Part shown: piece by piece, positions 48,201 through 60,148 of the stretch | How positions within the stretch are numbered: position 1 is the first letter of the stretch | Layout of the letters: the number at the start of each line of letters is the position of its first letter | Assembly (NCBI GenBank): GCA_038501785.1 | Contig: JBAMJR010000043.1 | Coordinates: 416,001-480,000 of the forward strand | Reading direction: 5' to 3' | Length of the DNA stretch: 64,000 nt | From: Myoxocephalus aenaeus | Lineage: Eukaryota > Chordata > Actinopteri > Perciformes > Cottidae | Translations under genes and position numbers: made by a program | Notes under the pieces: model-generated | The model's input: only the letters and a program-made list of their open reading frames with translations | The model's database searches: none | Told to the model about the DNA's origin: nothing

Positions 48201-48511
48201 GTCGTGTTCACATGTACAACTTGAGTGGGAGTTCCAGTGTTGAGCAATGCTCTACTTTGATCCAGTGAGCACACTTGGCAGACTTTCAAAAAACACACAC
48301 AAAACCCTGATCATGTTGAGACAGAATTTTTATCTGATGAATAATTTAGAACAAAATTGTAGCGCTAGAGCAAAAACAACTCTGACATTGATATATCTGT
48401 GTAGTCTTTTGGTTTCTATAGATAATCCTATAAAAAAAAAGGCTTCGTCATGCCAATGGGCGTGTTGCTTTTACTGGTTGGCGATTGGATTTATGTAAGT
48501 AAATGTTGCTC

Positions 48512-48546
<35 letters not shown>

Positions 48547-51500
48547 ACCTGGAAAAATAAATCCCTTTGGTTGACCCAATACCCACATGTGTTATTTAAC
48601 CAGAAAAACATCAGGGCTAAATGGCATGCCTGATAAGGGATGTTTTCTATTGAAGCTACATTTCTGTGATACAATAGCCTACAATGTATTATATCCGAAC
48701 AAAATGTGTTACAGGATAATATACATAACAAATGTATATGGAATGGAAAACATGAGATGCGTGTCATAATATGTCCGAGTCGCTACACATTCCACATTGT
48801 GCCACGGGCCATAAACAGCCCTTTGTTTAGGGATGTCATCCAGTCGGAAATGCCCTATACCCCTCAACAACACAACACCCATCCGCCCCCTCCTGTTCTG
48901 CACACAGTGTTCTCTCTGCAAGATGAAAGCCTGCCCCTCACGTGCAGCCTCAGCCAGCCAGCTCCCTGGCTGCTTGCTTTCAGCATTGAGTCTTCCTCCT
49001 CTCCCTCCTCCCACCCCCTCCCTTCTTCTCTATCCTCCTCCCCTTCTGCCTCCTCCTCCTGCCTCCCCCTCCTCTCTCTGGCTGCGGGCATGCAGACCCA
49101 TCTATCCGCCAGCCACCTGACCGGGAGCTCACATGGACTCTTGACACAGTTCCCGCCCGGCTCACAAGGCTCTTTGCGCAGTCCCGTGTAGACAACAGCA
49201 GCAGTACAATAACAAGCGCTAGGGCAGATCACGTTTGGAACAGAGGGCTGTAATGCCGTGACTCTGTGTCCCAGTCACAGAAACAGTCACGTTGTTTCTG
49301 AACATTATCTCTACACAATTAAATGATTTGCCTGAGGGGTTTAATCATTTGGGGTTTATAGCACAGCTGTTAAAGGATGGGAAAATAGCATACTTTTCAA
49401 ATGTTCTCACTTATATAATCATTTTAATTTAAAGTATGATAGTAATAAAAAATACTGCAAACATAAATTTTATATATTTCTCCTCAAGATCCTCTGAGTC
49501 AGTGCAGGAGTTTGCCCTCCTTTTTATTTGCAATTAGATCAATGTGTCAGCTGGGTGTCTAAATACCTTGGCATAAAAGTCTGCTAACCAAAATGTTTCC
49601 CATGTGAGGAGATGGCATGCTCCACATTCATTCACATCATGATCTTCATAAATGTGCGTCACGTTCAGATTTTCACTGAACAACACAGTTTTGTGATGCG
49701 GCTTTTGTTAAATGTCAAATGTCTGCCCAACACTCATGTTAAGAGCGTGGCAGTATTATCTCAAGTGGTAACAAAATCCTTGGATTGTCTTCACTGGCAT
49801 TCTTTGCAATTCTCTTCTCAAGGACCTTGAATCCTTGGAGAAAAGCCCCCCCTCATCTCTTGTTCTTTCCATGAAGAAAACACGTGCTGCATTTCTGTTT
49901 ATCTCTAAGTGCCTCCTTAATTCCTGCTCACACGTGTCCCCTGAATACAAGACACTCTGGGTCTGGGGTCTTGTGTGGTGGTTGGAGCTCCAATATCAGC
50001 CATACTGTGATGTGTTGTTCCCTGTGTGTATGTGTGACAAATATAAAGCTTTACGGGCATGTGTATCATCTGCAGTACAGTCACATGAGCTCCACGCCTA
50101 CTTTCTACATTCACAATTGCACTTCCCCTCGTAAAAACATTCCATATTTGTCTCCTCGTAACCATTTCCTAGAATCTGGTGGGTGCCAGAGGGAGTTCTT
50201 GGAATACCACCCCTGCTGTACTCAGGCACATGTATTTACAACATGTGACCTGTGGACACACAGAGCCATAAGAAGTACAGAATACACAAAACAGTCCACA
50301 GCTCCTCCCTTTTGCCAGAGCTCCATGAACGCTCATGTGTACCCACCCCCTGGGCTTGCATGCATGGCCGACCAGTTGTATAGGCATGTATAGGCAGCAT
50401 GTGCATATGTACAGTATGTAGGGGAGACGCCCCTTCTTAACTTCAAATGAGTCTGTCCTCTTTCGTGTGAACTTTGCAACTGTGCATGTAAGCCCTACTC
50501 CACGTGAAACAGCTGGCCCCATGTCATGTGTCTATTTATGAAGCACTTTCCAGAGGGTCGGGTCTCTGGCGGCAGAGAACAGAGGGCAACCTTTACTTTT
50601 ATTGCTATATAAAAAAAATATTCATAACTATATTGATGGTTGATCCAGTTTGAACCTTAAGGAGTTGTGTAGTGCAAAAGGTAGGTATTGTGGGTTTACG
50701 CATACATATATAATAGACTAGGAGTAGCAAGTTTTACCCAATTCTGGGATGAAAATACTATCCGACACCTGAAACAAGCTTGGCTTTTATTATGAATTAG
50801 CGAGTTGTGTGATTGTCTTTCAAGCCAACAACCAGAAGGAATCTGCTTTCAGGACTGGCATCAGAACTCAACATTAAGCGTATTGTTCCCATGGTGCATT
50901 CATCTACTTATAAATAATGGACATTTTTGGTACTCGCCATTACATTTCTGGCATAATAAAAACACACTGCTTGGAGGATTGTTTTGATCATTGAAGATAG
51001 TCAATTTTGCCCACACATTATGCAGTTTCATTTTCAACCAATGAGGTTGAAGGGAGAGACTATGGTTGATTACTTTTGCCAGAATGTAGTGCAATGATGA
51101 CATAACACTAATCTAGACATTGTACCAATATGTTAGGCTTTTTTTGTGAATACCTCCATTGCTCAATGTCTGCATGATAATGGTTCATTTTGCCCTTAAA
51201 ATAGTTATTGTTGCTACCATACAATTAAATAAGAGGGTGCGTGTGTGCACGTTATGTCACCCGAAAATCCGGTTTGAATGCAACCAGTAGGTTAACATGT
51301 CCTTGTACATGCCAAACAATATAATCACGTTTAATGTGGCCAATTATAACGCTATTAAAAATGTCAAACCAGTTATAGTAAACAGAAGGAAAGAACAGGC
51401 TGCTAACCCTCTCTGACCCACTGACCAAGCTATCAGTAAATGAAGAGGAATCCCCGTGCAAGCAGAGCGCGAGCAGAGTGCGCACAGTGGAGAGGAACAA

Positions 51501-53066
51501 CCGGGAGGGGCGGGGCGGGTGGGAATCAAGCGCGGCACGTGGATTCTGGGGCTGGACACACGTGATGTCAGCTCGAGGCGGGGTAAACTGCGTATTAAAA
51601 AAAAAAAAAAACTCACACACACACACACAGGCGCATGATTCCCATGGTGCACTGGGCGAAGAGCGGATGAAAAGATATGACACTCATAATGGGCATCCGT
51701 TGCTCAAGGACGTCATAATGTCTGCACTGCATGGTTAACATTACATTATTATGTATGTTGGGAAGTATGTGATGATTATAGGACGTGACATCGCTGTGTG
51801 CTATGATGTTCTTTTCTCACGGTCTATAGCACTTAAAGGCTTAATGGCATCTATTTCAGTCGGTGTTGACCTATAGCCTATTTCAGCAGTGCAGCACTTC
51901 TTTTCACATGTTGTCCCCGGTAGTCTCTTCTGTTTTATAATAGGAGGGCTGTAGCTGGAATGGGCACAGGCGTTATTAGTCATCGTCATGTCCATTAACG
52001 GGAAATGGTTGAAAACTGATATTAAGTGGTTTGCTTGTTTTCATCATCCATTACATTTATATAATTATTCTGGTCCAGACAGAACTGGATTTTAACTGGT
52101 TGGTTATATATTATGTTTTGACTCAGTGGGCCCAATTGCTCCCTCCTGTAGTTAACCCATACGTGTCTGGGGAAAAAAAGTTACCCTTCAGTCAAGTTAA
52201 ATGAATGAAACACTGCAACAAAGTAGCAATTCACGCTCTACAACTTCCCTTTAACGCGAGACTGGAAACTTCGCCTGAACTCATGCGCAAAGTGCAGAGT
52301 GGGTCATTCGCCTTTTCTGACGATCAGTTGATATCCGAATAAAAGGTGATTATAAAATGATGGAAATGTTCTCGGTCAGGGGGCGTTTTGGGTCGCGCCT
52401 CACGTGAGTTTGTTTACACGCAGAGAATCGGAAGTCCGCCGCAGAGATTGACGAGGAGGACTTCCCTCTCCGTGCGCAGCTTTTACTCACTCAAAACTCC
52501 CAACTGTCTGCAGCCCAGAAGCACTTGGCAACGAGCCATATGTTACACGGCTGAATTACTGTTAAAATACCCATTTCACCCAGAGATATATCTATATATG
52601 ATCTGGGTGTGACTGTAACCATGAGTTTACCAAAAGCTGCACATTATGTTTGAAACACAGCAGTTTCCGATGGGCATCAATTAGAAATTACACAAGTGCA
52701 TAAAACAATTGAATGCATTAGACAGTGTTTTAAAAATGAAGTGGAACAGGACAAAACACACACAAAAAACACAATCGCATTTCTACGCTATGACGAGCAG
52801 TTTTTATAAAGGCATGATGATACACTTATAAATAAATAGACGGTGCTGATAAATCATCTTTAGAATTAACCACTAAATGTGCTATACCTAAGCATAATAT
52901 TGGATGTCGATAAGTGCATTGGCATCTGATCAAACTGCACAATTTACTCTTTCTTTTTTTGGCACATGCAAAAAAATAAATAAAAAAAATATCATTCTAG
53001 AAGATTCAGTCAAGATGCACACATTCCATTATATAAAGCGGACTTACCACCAGGACTGTGCTCCAT
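44418..53066 (-). CDS. nr1d4: Rev-erb family nuclear receptor (NR1D), 8 coding exons, 574 aa
   Basis: Coding exons in order: 53066-53048, 48154-47843, 47735-47647, 47530-47386, 45892-45327, 45220-45035, 44921-44711, 44614-44418 (TGA). All junctions are GT-AG and keep frame (1725 nt). The protein starts MEHSPGGGVILYAGSSGSAS, a Rev-erb N-terminus (compare NTGGVITYIGSSGS in NR1D1). It has a two-zinc-finger DNA-binding domain (about 119-184), a GRIPKREKQ extension, a Ser/Asn-rich hinge, and a ligand domain from about 378. Cys379 (ACPLN) and His563 (NNHHSDK) match the haem ligands of NR1D1/2. The chain ends at FRIDP, so activation helix 12 is absent, as in all Rev-erbs: a haem-sensing constitutive repressor that uses NCoR on RORE sites in the circadian clock. 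Subtype nr1d4 is inferred from the faim2 and rbms2 neighbours; nr1d1/nr1d2 are less likely. Confidence 0.95.
45327..45892 (-). CDS. nr1d4: nr1d4 exon 5, hinge
   Basis: Begins with the DNA-binding C-terminal extension VRFGRIPKREKQRLLDEMQS and continues with about 160 Ser/Asn/Gln/His-rich, low-conservation residues before the ligand domain. The 188-codon single exon agrees with the hinge exon of other Rev-erb genes. Confidence 0.93.
47386..47735 (-). CDS. nr1d4: nr1d4 exons 3-4, DNA-binding domain
   Basis: Exon 3 (47735-47647) carries zinc finger 1, CKVCGDIASGFHYGVHACEG-CK, with the P-box CEGCKG spanning the intron. Exon 4 (47530-47386) carries GFFRRSIQQNIHYKMC and finger 2 with CQHCRFKKC. All eight zinc cysteines are present (119, 122, 136, 139, 156, 162, 172, 175). 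Confidence 0.96.
48512..48544. repeat. (CA)16 microsatellite
   Basis: Pure CA run in nr1d4 intron 1. Confidence 0.95.
51500..51570. promoter_or_regulatory. nr1d4: GC-box plus paired E-boxes, possible internal promoter of nr1d4
   Basis: A CpG-rich island in AT-rich intron: GC boxes GGGAGGGGCGGGGCGGGT (51506-51523 area), then E-boxes at 51536-51541 and 51559-51564. This combination suggests an alternative promoter or clock enhancer. No first exon can be assigned to it by eye; a product could start at an internal Met such as Met115. Confidence 0.45.
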
Positions 53067-53629
53067 GTTTATTAGTAGGTTGATGTTGTCCACTTGCTCC
53101 GTGATGTCTTCTCGTGGGCGTCTAATGCTGGACTGGCTGCCTTTGCGTGCCACTGACGAGTTTCGTTGATATAGGTGAAAGAGTCAAGAACTGGCAGAGT
53201 GTATCCAAAAGCTTAGACCCGCAGCAGTGAGCGCAGGGCATTTGGGGTTGTTGAGGAAAAACCCGGCCAGCGAAGAAAAACAAAAATGAGAAGAAATATT
53301 AAAAAAAAAGGAAATTAGAGCAGATTTGTAGTTGCTCCAAATAATTTCCGAGGTGAAGAGACAGCTCTCCGTCTGCACACCTATGCTGCCAGGCTGTGGT
53401 GAGATATCTCTGTGAAGGGGTTCTCTAAATTACAGAGGTCCTGACGCGTTCAGCTGCTTGCCATGTACAGTCACCATCAAAACATGACCGGAGTGGAAGT
53501 AGTTTAAACACTCCCCGCTCATCAATAAGCAACACGAGTCCTAAAATAACCAGCACGTTTTCAGGTGCCTGAGAAATGTGACCATTTTTTCTCCCCCTGT
53601 TCTCTTTTTGTAGTCGCGTCAACCGCTTG

Positions 53630-53656
53630 TCTCTCTATCTCTCTCTCTCTCTCTCT
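53630..53656. repeat. (CT)n tract
   Basis: CT repeats (GA on the transcribed sense of nr1d4) directly downstream of the CCAAT-box region, probably in the nr1d4 5' UTR or core promoter. Confidence 0.85.
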
Positions 53657-53689
53657 CCCCCTCCCTGTGTGTCACGCTCTCTGAAAACA

Positions 53690-53900
53690 TTTCACCCGAA
53701 TTCACCCCTCCCTTCCCTTCCTCGTGCCCCCGCTCTTTCCCTCGTCCTCGCGCTCTCATTGGCTGAGAGCCCCGCGCGGAGCCCGGCACATTGTGCTCGT
53801 TCGACATTGGAATGCTGGTTAAAGCTCTCCAGCATGTGCGCATGGCATGTGAGCTCACGCTGCCCTACTGACACACATTTTATGCTAATGGCTGCCTGGG
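53690..53900 (-). promoter_or_regulatory. nr1d4: nr1d4 upstream promoter (candidate)
   Basis: A CpG-rich segment (GCGCTCTC, CCCGCGCGGAGCCCGGC) with an inverted CCAAT box (ATTGG at 53758-53762, reading CCAAT on the gene strand), about 0.7 kb upstream of the ATG. If used, the 5' UTR would be about 600 nt. No TATA box is evident. Confidence 0.45.
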
Positions 53901-54235
53901 CTCGGCGATAAGACAACGAGGAAACGAGGCGGGGAGGAGGAGGAAGCGAGAGGTCTCACTCCTGCCTCCTCTCCCGACTTTTGTTGCAGTTTTTGTTCGG
54001 TAAGGACAAACAAGAAATGGGCTTTGAAGACATGATCTTGTATAAGGTTGAACCGGTGAAAACCAATATTGTCCCTTTGTTATGAAGGTGGGTTGTGTAA
54101 GCAAAGCACATTTCTTTTCAAAGGTGTCAATGGAAAGGATCTAGTGAGACGTGTAGCCTACCTTTTATATTTGACCTTTAGTAGGTGTTGCGCTAACCAT
54201 GTTATGGATTCTGGCAGGTTTGACTGGGAGTAACC

Positions 54236-54440
54236 TTAATTGGCAAGGCGAGGCAAGTTTATTTGCATAGCACATTTCAACAACAAGGCGGTTCAAATGC
54301 TTCACATAAAACCATTACAAGCATCAAAACATAATGCAGAAGAAAACAAGATTTAAAAACGATTAAGAACATTTATTAAAACATAAAAAACAGGCAAGAA
54401 GCAAAAAATAGACTACAATTGCAGTGAGATGCAGACATTG
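54236..54440. mobile_element. Teleost dispersed repeat with GGCAAGTTTATTTG end
   Basis: Starts with imperfect GGCAAG/GGCGAG repeats, then GCAAGTTTATTTGCATAGCA and CATTTCAACAACAAGGCGGT. This matches from memory the tail of a very abundant fish retroelement, here with its tail at the left, so inserted on the - strand. The right border is uncertain. Confidence 0.5.
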
Positions 54441-55139
54441 ATTAATATCCTTGAATCTGGTTCAATTAAAGGCAACAGCAAACAGAAAAGTCTTCAATAA
54501 ATATAATAAGTATAATAAGATAATAAGTACAATTATTAAGGTTAGTTAAAAACCAAAACAATTCAAGCTTCATGGATCCCCAGGATACATATTTAGCATT
54601 TTGGCACAAGAAACAAGAGGCTACAGGTATATACAGATAAATAAATCATAATTAAAAGGCTTTTTACAATACATTACCTGTTTGCATTATGAGCAATGTT
54701 TGTGCACAATAAATAATGGATTGTCCTGTTATTTCAGATTTAATAATAGTAACACAAGTTAGGAATACTTAAGATACACATTTTATTATATATGCTAAAA
54801 TAGTGCATAGTAAATACAATCAGGTGTATGTATGAACAAATCACTATAAACTAACAATTTGTGATATTCATAATTTATATAATCTTTTTTTAAATTACTT
54901 TTGATTTAAGTATTTTAGTTTCAACCACCTACATGTACATTTAAGATTGATTTAATGTCTAATTAGTTTTTTTTTTTAATTAGTTGATGAAACAGTTAAA
55001 CAAGTCTGTAATTATTTCAGTATCCCACATCACAGTGTAGGACGTTATTTCCAGTTGCAACAAATACAACGTCATTTACATAAAGCATTAAAAAACAGAG
55101 AAGGTGAGAGAGGTAACGGTGTACTGCAATGTGAGGTCA

Positions 55140-55460
55140 ACGTGTCAATGCCTGTCCACGTGCCTTCCCTGCTCTGGGTACAAATGCATGAGCAGTGCGC
55201 ATGCGCAACGGCCAACGCCCACGTTGTCAACACGGAAACTGGTGCAGTCTTTGATCAACGAGGGGGCCCTCTCTCCAAGCATAGACGATCTTTGCCTGAA
55301 AAAGCTGGCACGTGCGGAAAGGGCGGTGCTCACCGTGACGCCCACAGCACCTCCTCCTCTCCATCACGTTTCTTTTCTCTCCACAGATTGTGTGTTTGCA
55401 TAAAGCCAAACCATCGCCGGAGATTGGCCGGAACATAGTGAATGTAGGTCAAACATGAGC
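55140..55460 (-). promoter_or_regulatory. nr1d4: Distal nr1d4 regulatory block: E-boxes, NRF1 motif and RORE
   Basis: A CpG-containing island in AT-rich DNA, 2.1-2.4 kb upstream of the nr1d4 ATG. It holds two CACGTG E-boxes (55157-55162, 55309-55314), a full NRF1 palindrome TGCGCATGCGCA (55196-55207), and a perfect Rev-erb/ROR element AATGTAGGTCA (55441-55451). It may be the true upstream promoter, with an untranslated first exon, or an enhancer. Confidence 0.5.
55441..55451 (+). promoter_or_regulatory. RORE / Rev-erb response element
   Basis: AATGTAGGTCA fits the monomer consensus WAWNTRGGTCA at all 11 positions. A second, poorer half-site TTTTAGGTCA lies about 100 bases further (near 55553). 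Confidence 0.5.
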
Positions 55461-58400
55461 GTCGTAAAATAGTCCAAACGTGTTCTCAAAAAAAACAAAA
55501 CGCACATTAAATACCGCCCAGTAGCTCGCAGGCACATCGACAATGAGTCTACTTTTAGGTCACGCAGCTCTGCCCTTGGTGTGTTTTATTCACAAATTTC
55601 TTATTCTCGATAGGTGAGCCCAACGAGAAACTCCTCGACAGCCTTCCTCTTGTAGGGAATTGGGCTATGGGGTCACAGTGTGTGACGTAAAGTCAGTACC
55701 TGCTCTGGATTTCAATGTAATCTGATGGTAGTTTTCCATTTCAAATACGGTAATCTAATGATAGAACATTTACATAGACCTTCACATTTTCAATCCACAC
55801 CTTCCGTTTTGACTCTGCCTGCTGCACCTTGGTTATAATCCCCATCATAGCCAGTTCCTGAAAAGTGAAGAGGAACAATTATAAAAGCTTTGTATGCACT
55901 GAGCCAACTCTGGTTTAGAAATTTGGGACAGGGAGTACTTCAATTATTATTAATGAATTATTATTCAATTAACCAGTGCACAAGACGTATTTCACGATCC
56001 ACATCGAACAGAATGTGCTTAAGAGCAAGGTCATGCCACTATACCTGACACTTAAAGCTTTATTTCAAATTTGATGGGAATCTATTAAGGATACAGTTTT
56101 TGAGGGATTCAAATGAAAGCGAAAAAAATAGATATATTGCATTTTTCATTTAATTTATACAATTTATGTATTTTAGTTTAAACTTTCCAAAAGTATATGA
56201 AGTAGCCTCATTAGAGTACAATATTAGAGTATTGCTTACATATTGGTATGTAGGTGATCCAATAATAATTTGATATTAATAATAGGCTAATAATATAACA
56301 CTAACAGGGACTATTTAAAAAATAAACAATTTTACTTTTGCTCTGTGAAGTGCATTTTGTTAATACTGCTACCTGTAGCCTAATGTGCATTATTTTTGGC
56401 ATCAAATGTCAAACAGTGAGTATCGACCATGCTGGACTGTGCAGACAAAATAAATCACTGTTAATAACAACTTAATAAGATAAAGCTCATCGCCAACATC
56501 ACATATGTCCTTTAGGAAAGATTGTCTTTAGCTGAAGGATCAGCATCAATAAGTAACTTCAGCACTCATGAAACAGTTCATAAGGTATACTCCTTTATCT
56601 ATATTAATCTTTTTTAAGTAAATAAAATGATGTTAAGATGTGTCAGTAGCTCACTGTTGGTTTTGTATGGATTTCATGTGTTTAAATAAAACTCAATCCA
56701 CAAATCACATTTAGGAACAATAAATACACGATAACGGTTCTATTATCGTGTTATTTAAATTGTATATGCCATTGATGCCATGTGTTGTTCTTTTTAGCTC
56801 AGCATTCTGTTTAATGTTTTCTCCACCCTTTTTATCGACACATTAAAAAAACACTGAGATATTGCTAAGAGTTTGTATTAAAGGGCTGAATGAAAGTAGT
56901 TTGTTTAAGTATATCTTGTGAGGAAATAAATTCAGTTTTCTTAAAATGTTCTATAATAACTCATGTCCTATACCCAAATTCATCAGACATTTTTAAAGTG
57001 GAATGAATGAATGAATACATATGTACTTCAGTCTGAGACTCAGAACACAAACGTTCTTCCTAAACAGATGCCTACAGAAGATGTAATAAGTAATTGAACA
57101 GCGCCTCCCTGTGGTTTACAGAAGTGTTGCCGCTTCACTTCTGTGGATTAGACATTGCTGCTGTTGTCATACAAAGAAGCAGCTCATCTGGACACAAATA
57201 ATTATTTGTGGCATGCAGTCTGTACTATTGACTTGTTCCAAGTGTTGCATTGTAGCTGTGTCAGAGGAAATGCAGCTGTTTGATGATGAAAAATAGTAAC
57301 ACTTACATTTTTAACAAGTACATTTTATTTCATATTTTTTGAAAATATGTATATTTGCAGAACCATAGTTCATCTGTTGAGCGTTGGGGGTCATGTTACT
57401 GTCATCTGCTTTGGCAGCAATAATGCCAGGCAAAAAAAAGACATCCATTCTTCCCACTATTTATTTTCCACAAGGTGGCAGTGCTTGTTTGGTAAAGGTA
57501 TTTGAGTTGGCTTTATTTTCAGTGGACAGTGTTGGCTAGTCCATCAAGTTCTCAGAGTCCTCACAAGGTTTACATTGAATGGTTTAAGGGCTTTAAGACC
57601 TTGACCGTCACTACCCTGCATCTTAGGTGTGGATGTGTGTGTTTATGTCAGCAAAGATACGGGGAGAACTAAATTAGACCTCAAATTAATTAGCATTGGT
57701 GCTCTAATTAGAGTTGTAAGGCCATACAAATATGAGCAGCCAAGTCTCAGTAACTCTGTTTGGAGTATGTACATGTTTCCTTCACTCACTGCACTTTTAT
57801 TTATCTGGAAAGTTTTAAAGAAGCTGTATCTTTGTCATTTTTGACAATGCTGTAAAAGGCTGCAGTGTAAGGCCTACACCATATTGATAGCTTTGCATGT
57901 GAACTGAAATCAACACAGATGCAGCATATAAAAGCCCAAGTTTAGATCCAAAGCCGTTGTTTATATACTACATGAGGTGTATCCCCCACCCCTGCCTCTT
58001 TAGAATACAGGTATAACCAGACAGACTAAAAGATGATGCACCAGATGGAAGATTAAAATGGGACAGGAACAGCACAATAATCATATGACATGACATAACC
58101 TAATATAATCTCATGACATAATGAAGGGATAAGGATATTCAGCCTTCTCTTACTTTCCCTTTCCAGCGGAAATGCAGAAACGTCTCCACTGAACCAGGAT
58201 GGGATTTATTTCGCCTTCAGAAGAGGTGAGTTTAAATAAACACAACAACAACGTGATGGACAATTAATACAAAGGCATATATCCCAAAACAGACAAGAGT
58301 ACAAAAATAAAGACATACAAATTGATTAGATTTAATACTCCAAAGCCGAGGGTTCTCAGTACCAGCCGTCTGATGGGCTGACATGAGCCCCCAGGCAGAC

Positions 58401-60148
58401 ACAGTAATATGAAAGGTAAAGCAATTTAAAAACAATGAAAACTGCGGTTGGTAGTCAGTCCAGTGGCAGCAGACCAGCTTCTGTGTTGCGTAGGAAAAAC
58501 TGACACCATGGGTGTGGTAGGAAATGACGAATTAGCCGTTAAATATCAGTCAGTGTATGAGTGTTGCTGTGTATAGAGGCTTGCCGATGTAGCTATGAAC
58601 TATAATAATGATATGCCAGGTATGCTGGTCCGTGTGTGGGCTGCTCAGAGGTCCAGGTGTGGATCTTCTGGTATTGAGGGATTTTAAGCCCAGGATGCTA
58701 CCTGTTCTTTCTCTTCTCAGTGTCTCTCTTTCTCCTCACCAGTATTTGTTCAAGCAGCAACCGTCATGTGAAGGAACAAATGGAAATGGTCACATCAAGG
58801 TCACCATCACCACAAAGCTAAAACAGGATGTAAACTTCTGACATACCCAGAAAGGTTTCTGGTCGACAGTAAATGTAAAGAGGTGAAGCTTTTATTTCCA
58901 CAGAGATGGAGACCACTAGAGTTGCATGCATTGGACTGCTGACAAGAGCAACATAATATACATAATCGTATATGTTTTGATCAATATTAAATGAGGATTG
59001 AAATGTTCTGAACATGTTTTATAAAATGTTAAAATGACGACAGAATAGATATGTGAAAATGTCTTTATCTAAATCATTTCAAACAGAGAATGCCCAAACA
59101 ACAGAATTACTACAACCATTTGTATTGTCTTTCAAGCTACAGTATGTCTCAACACTTGCAAACCAGACAATAAAACAACATTTGAATTGTGTATTTCAGC
59201 ATGGAATCACATTTTGATTATCTTCTACTGATGCTGACAGGGAGGAACACATTTTTGACTTGAAGTATTTTACTTCACTAGTGACTGAAAGGCAATCTGA
59301 CAGGAATATAAGTGTCAGCTGGTAACAATAAAACGAACAAAACAGATACAACCAGATATGAAATATTGTACTGCTGACTGCATCAAGACTTGTAGGTCAC
59401 TAAGACACCACATTAGTCTCTTGATAAACAAAAACAAAGCAATTTTAGTTTGAAAGTAGCCTGATGTCGGATACTTGTCCATGTGTACCATCCAGAGGGC
59501 ATTTACATTTTCTGACAGGCACACAGACGTCGCAGCAGGCAGATCTGAGATCTGTTGACAGGCAGCCACTTGTGAAGAGGGTCCAGGTTATCCCGACGAG
59601 ACAACTCCATCCCTACTGTACCCTGGCAGTTTAAAGTATTTACTCTTGTTTAAGTTCAGTGAGGAAAGAGGATACAAAAGGACTGATTATGAGTTATTGT
59701 CGTTGTGTAATATTTGGTTTAATTTGAGTAACTCAGTCTCCAAACTGGGTTACTTTGTGTCAAACTGTAGTCAAATATCAATTTAAATTGGTTTCCCATG
59801 GCTGTATGTTTTGACAATTTCCAGAGATTGTGGCAATCACACTAAGGGATCAGAGAAAGGACCTCTTTGCATTATGTTGTGTCTATATGTGTCACTTTTT
59901 AGTTTAGAAACAAACACATGGTTGAGATGAGTTTAGGTAAACTGCTTTGTTTTAGGTTTGGAAAGCATTGTATTGAAAGAAGTCAGGCATTAATCAGACA
60001 GTTTGTTTTTGGTAGCAGACTGGAATTATGGGTCAGAAAGAGGTTACATTTTAAGATTTAAAAATATATTACCTGGCTTACTATTTGGCAGTTGTTTGCA
60101 TGTGTTTGCATTCTACTGGAAACCTGAGTATCATGAAACTTGCTTCAG
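55461..60148. other. Intergenic DNA, no gene recognised
   Basis: AT-rich sequence without a plausible exon or domain. The CTCF-like motif at 57468 is listed separately. Confidence 0.55.
57468..57481 (+). promoter_or_regulatory. CTCF-like motif, one mismatch
   Basis: CCACAAGGTGGCAG matches the core CCASYAGRKGGCRS except for A at the Y position. It lies 4.4 kb upstream of the nr1d4 ATG. Confidence 0.35.

Larger units (their letters stand above)
48155..53047 (-). other. nr1d4: nr1d4 intron 1 with a cluster of canonical E-boxes
   Basis: The donor is GGTG|gtaagt after the 6-codon first exon. Within the intron CACGTG occurs at 48939, 49881, 49931, 50501, 51536, 51559 and 52401. A (CA)n tract lies at 48512-48544 and a long pyrimidine-rich stretch at about 48990-49080. 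CACGTG is the CLOCK:BMAL1 site, and paralogues of this gene are direct clock targets. Confidence 0.75.

Noticed and set aside
55055..55438. 127-codon + strand open frame
   Set aside because: A CpG-rich segment with regulatory motifs; the translation has no domain and no splice context.
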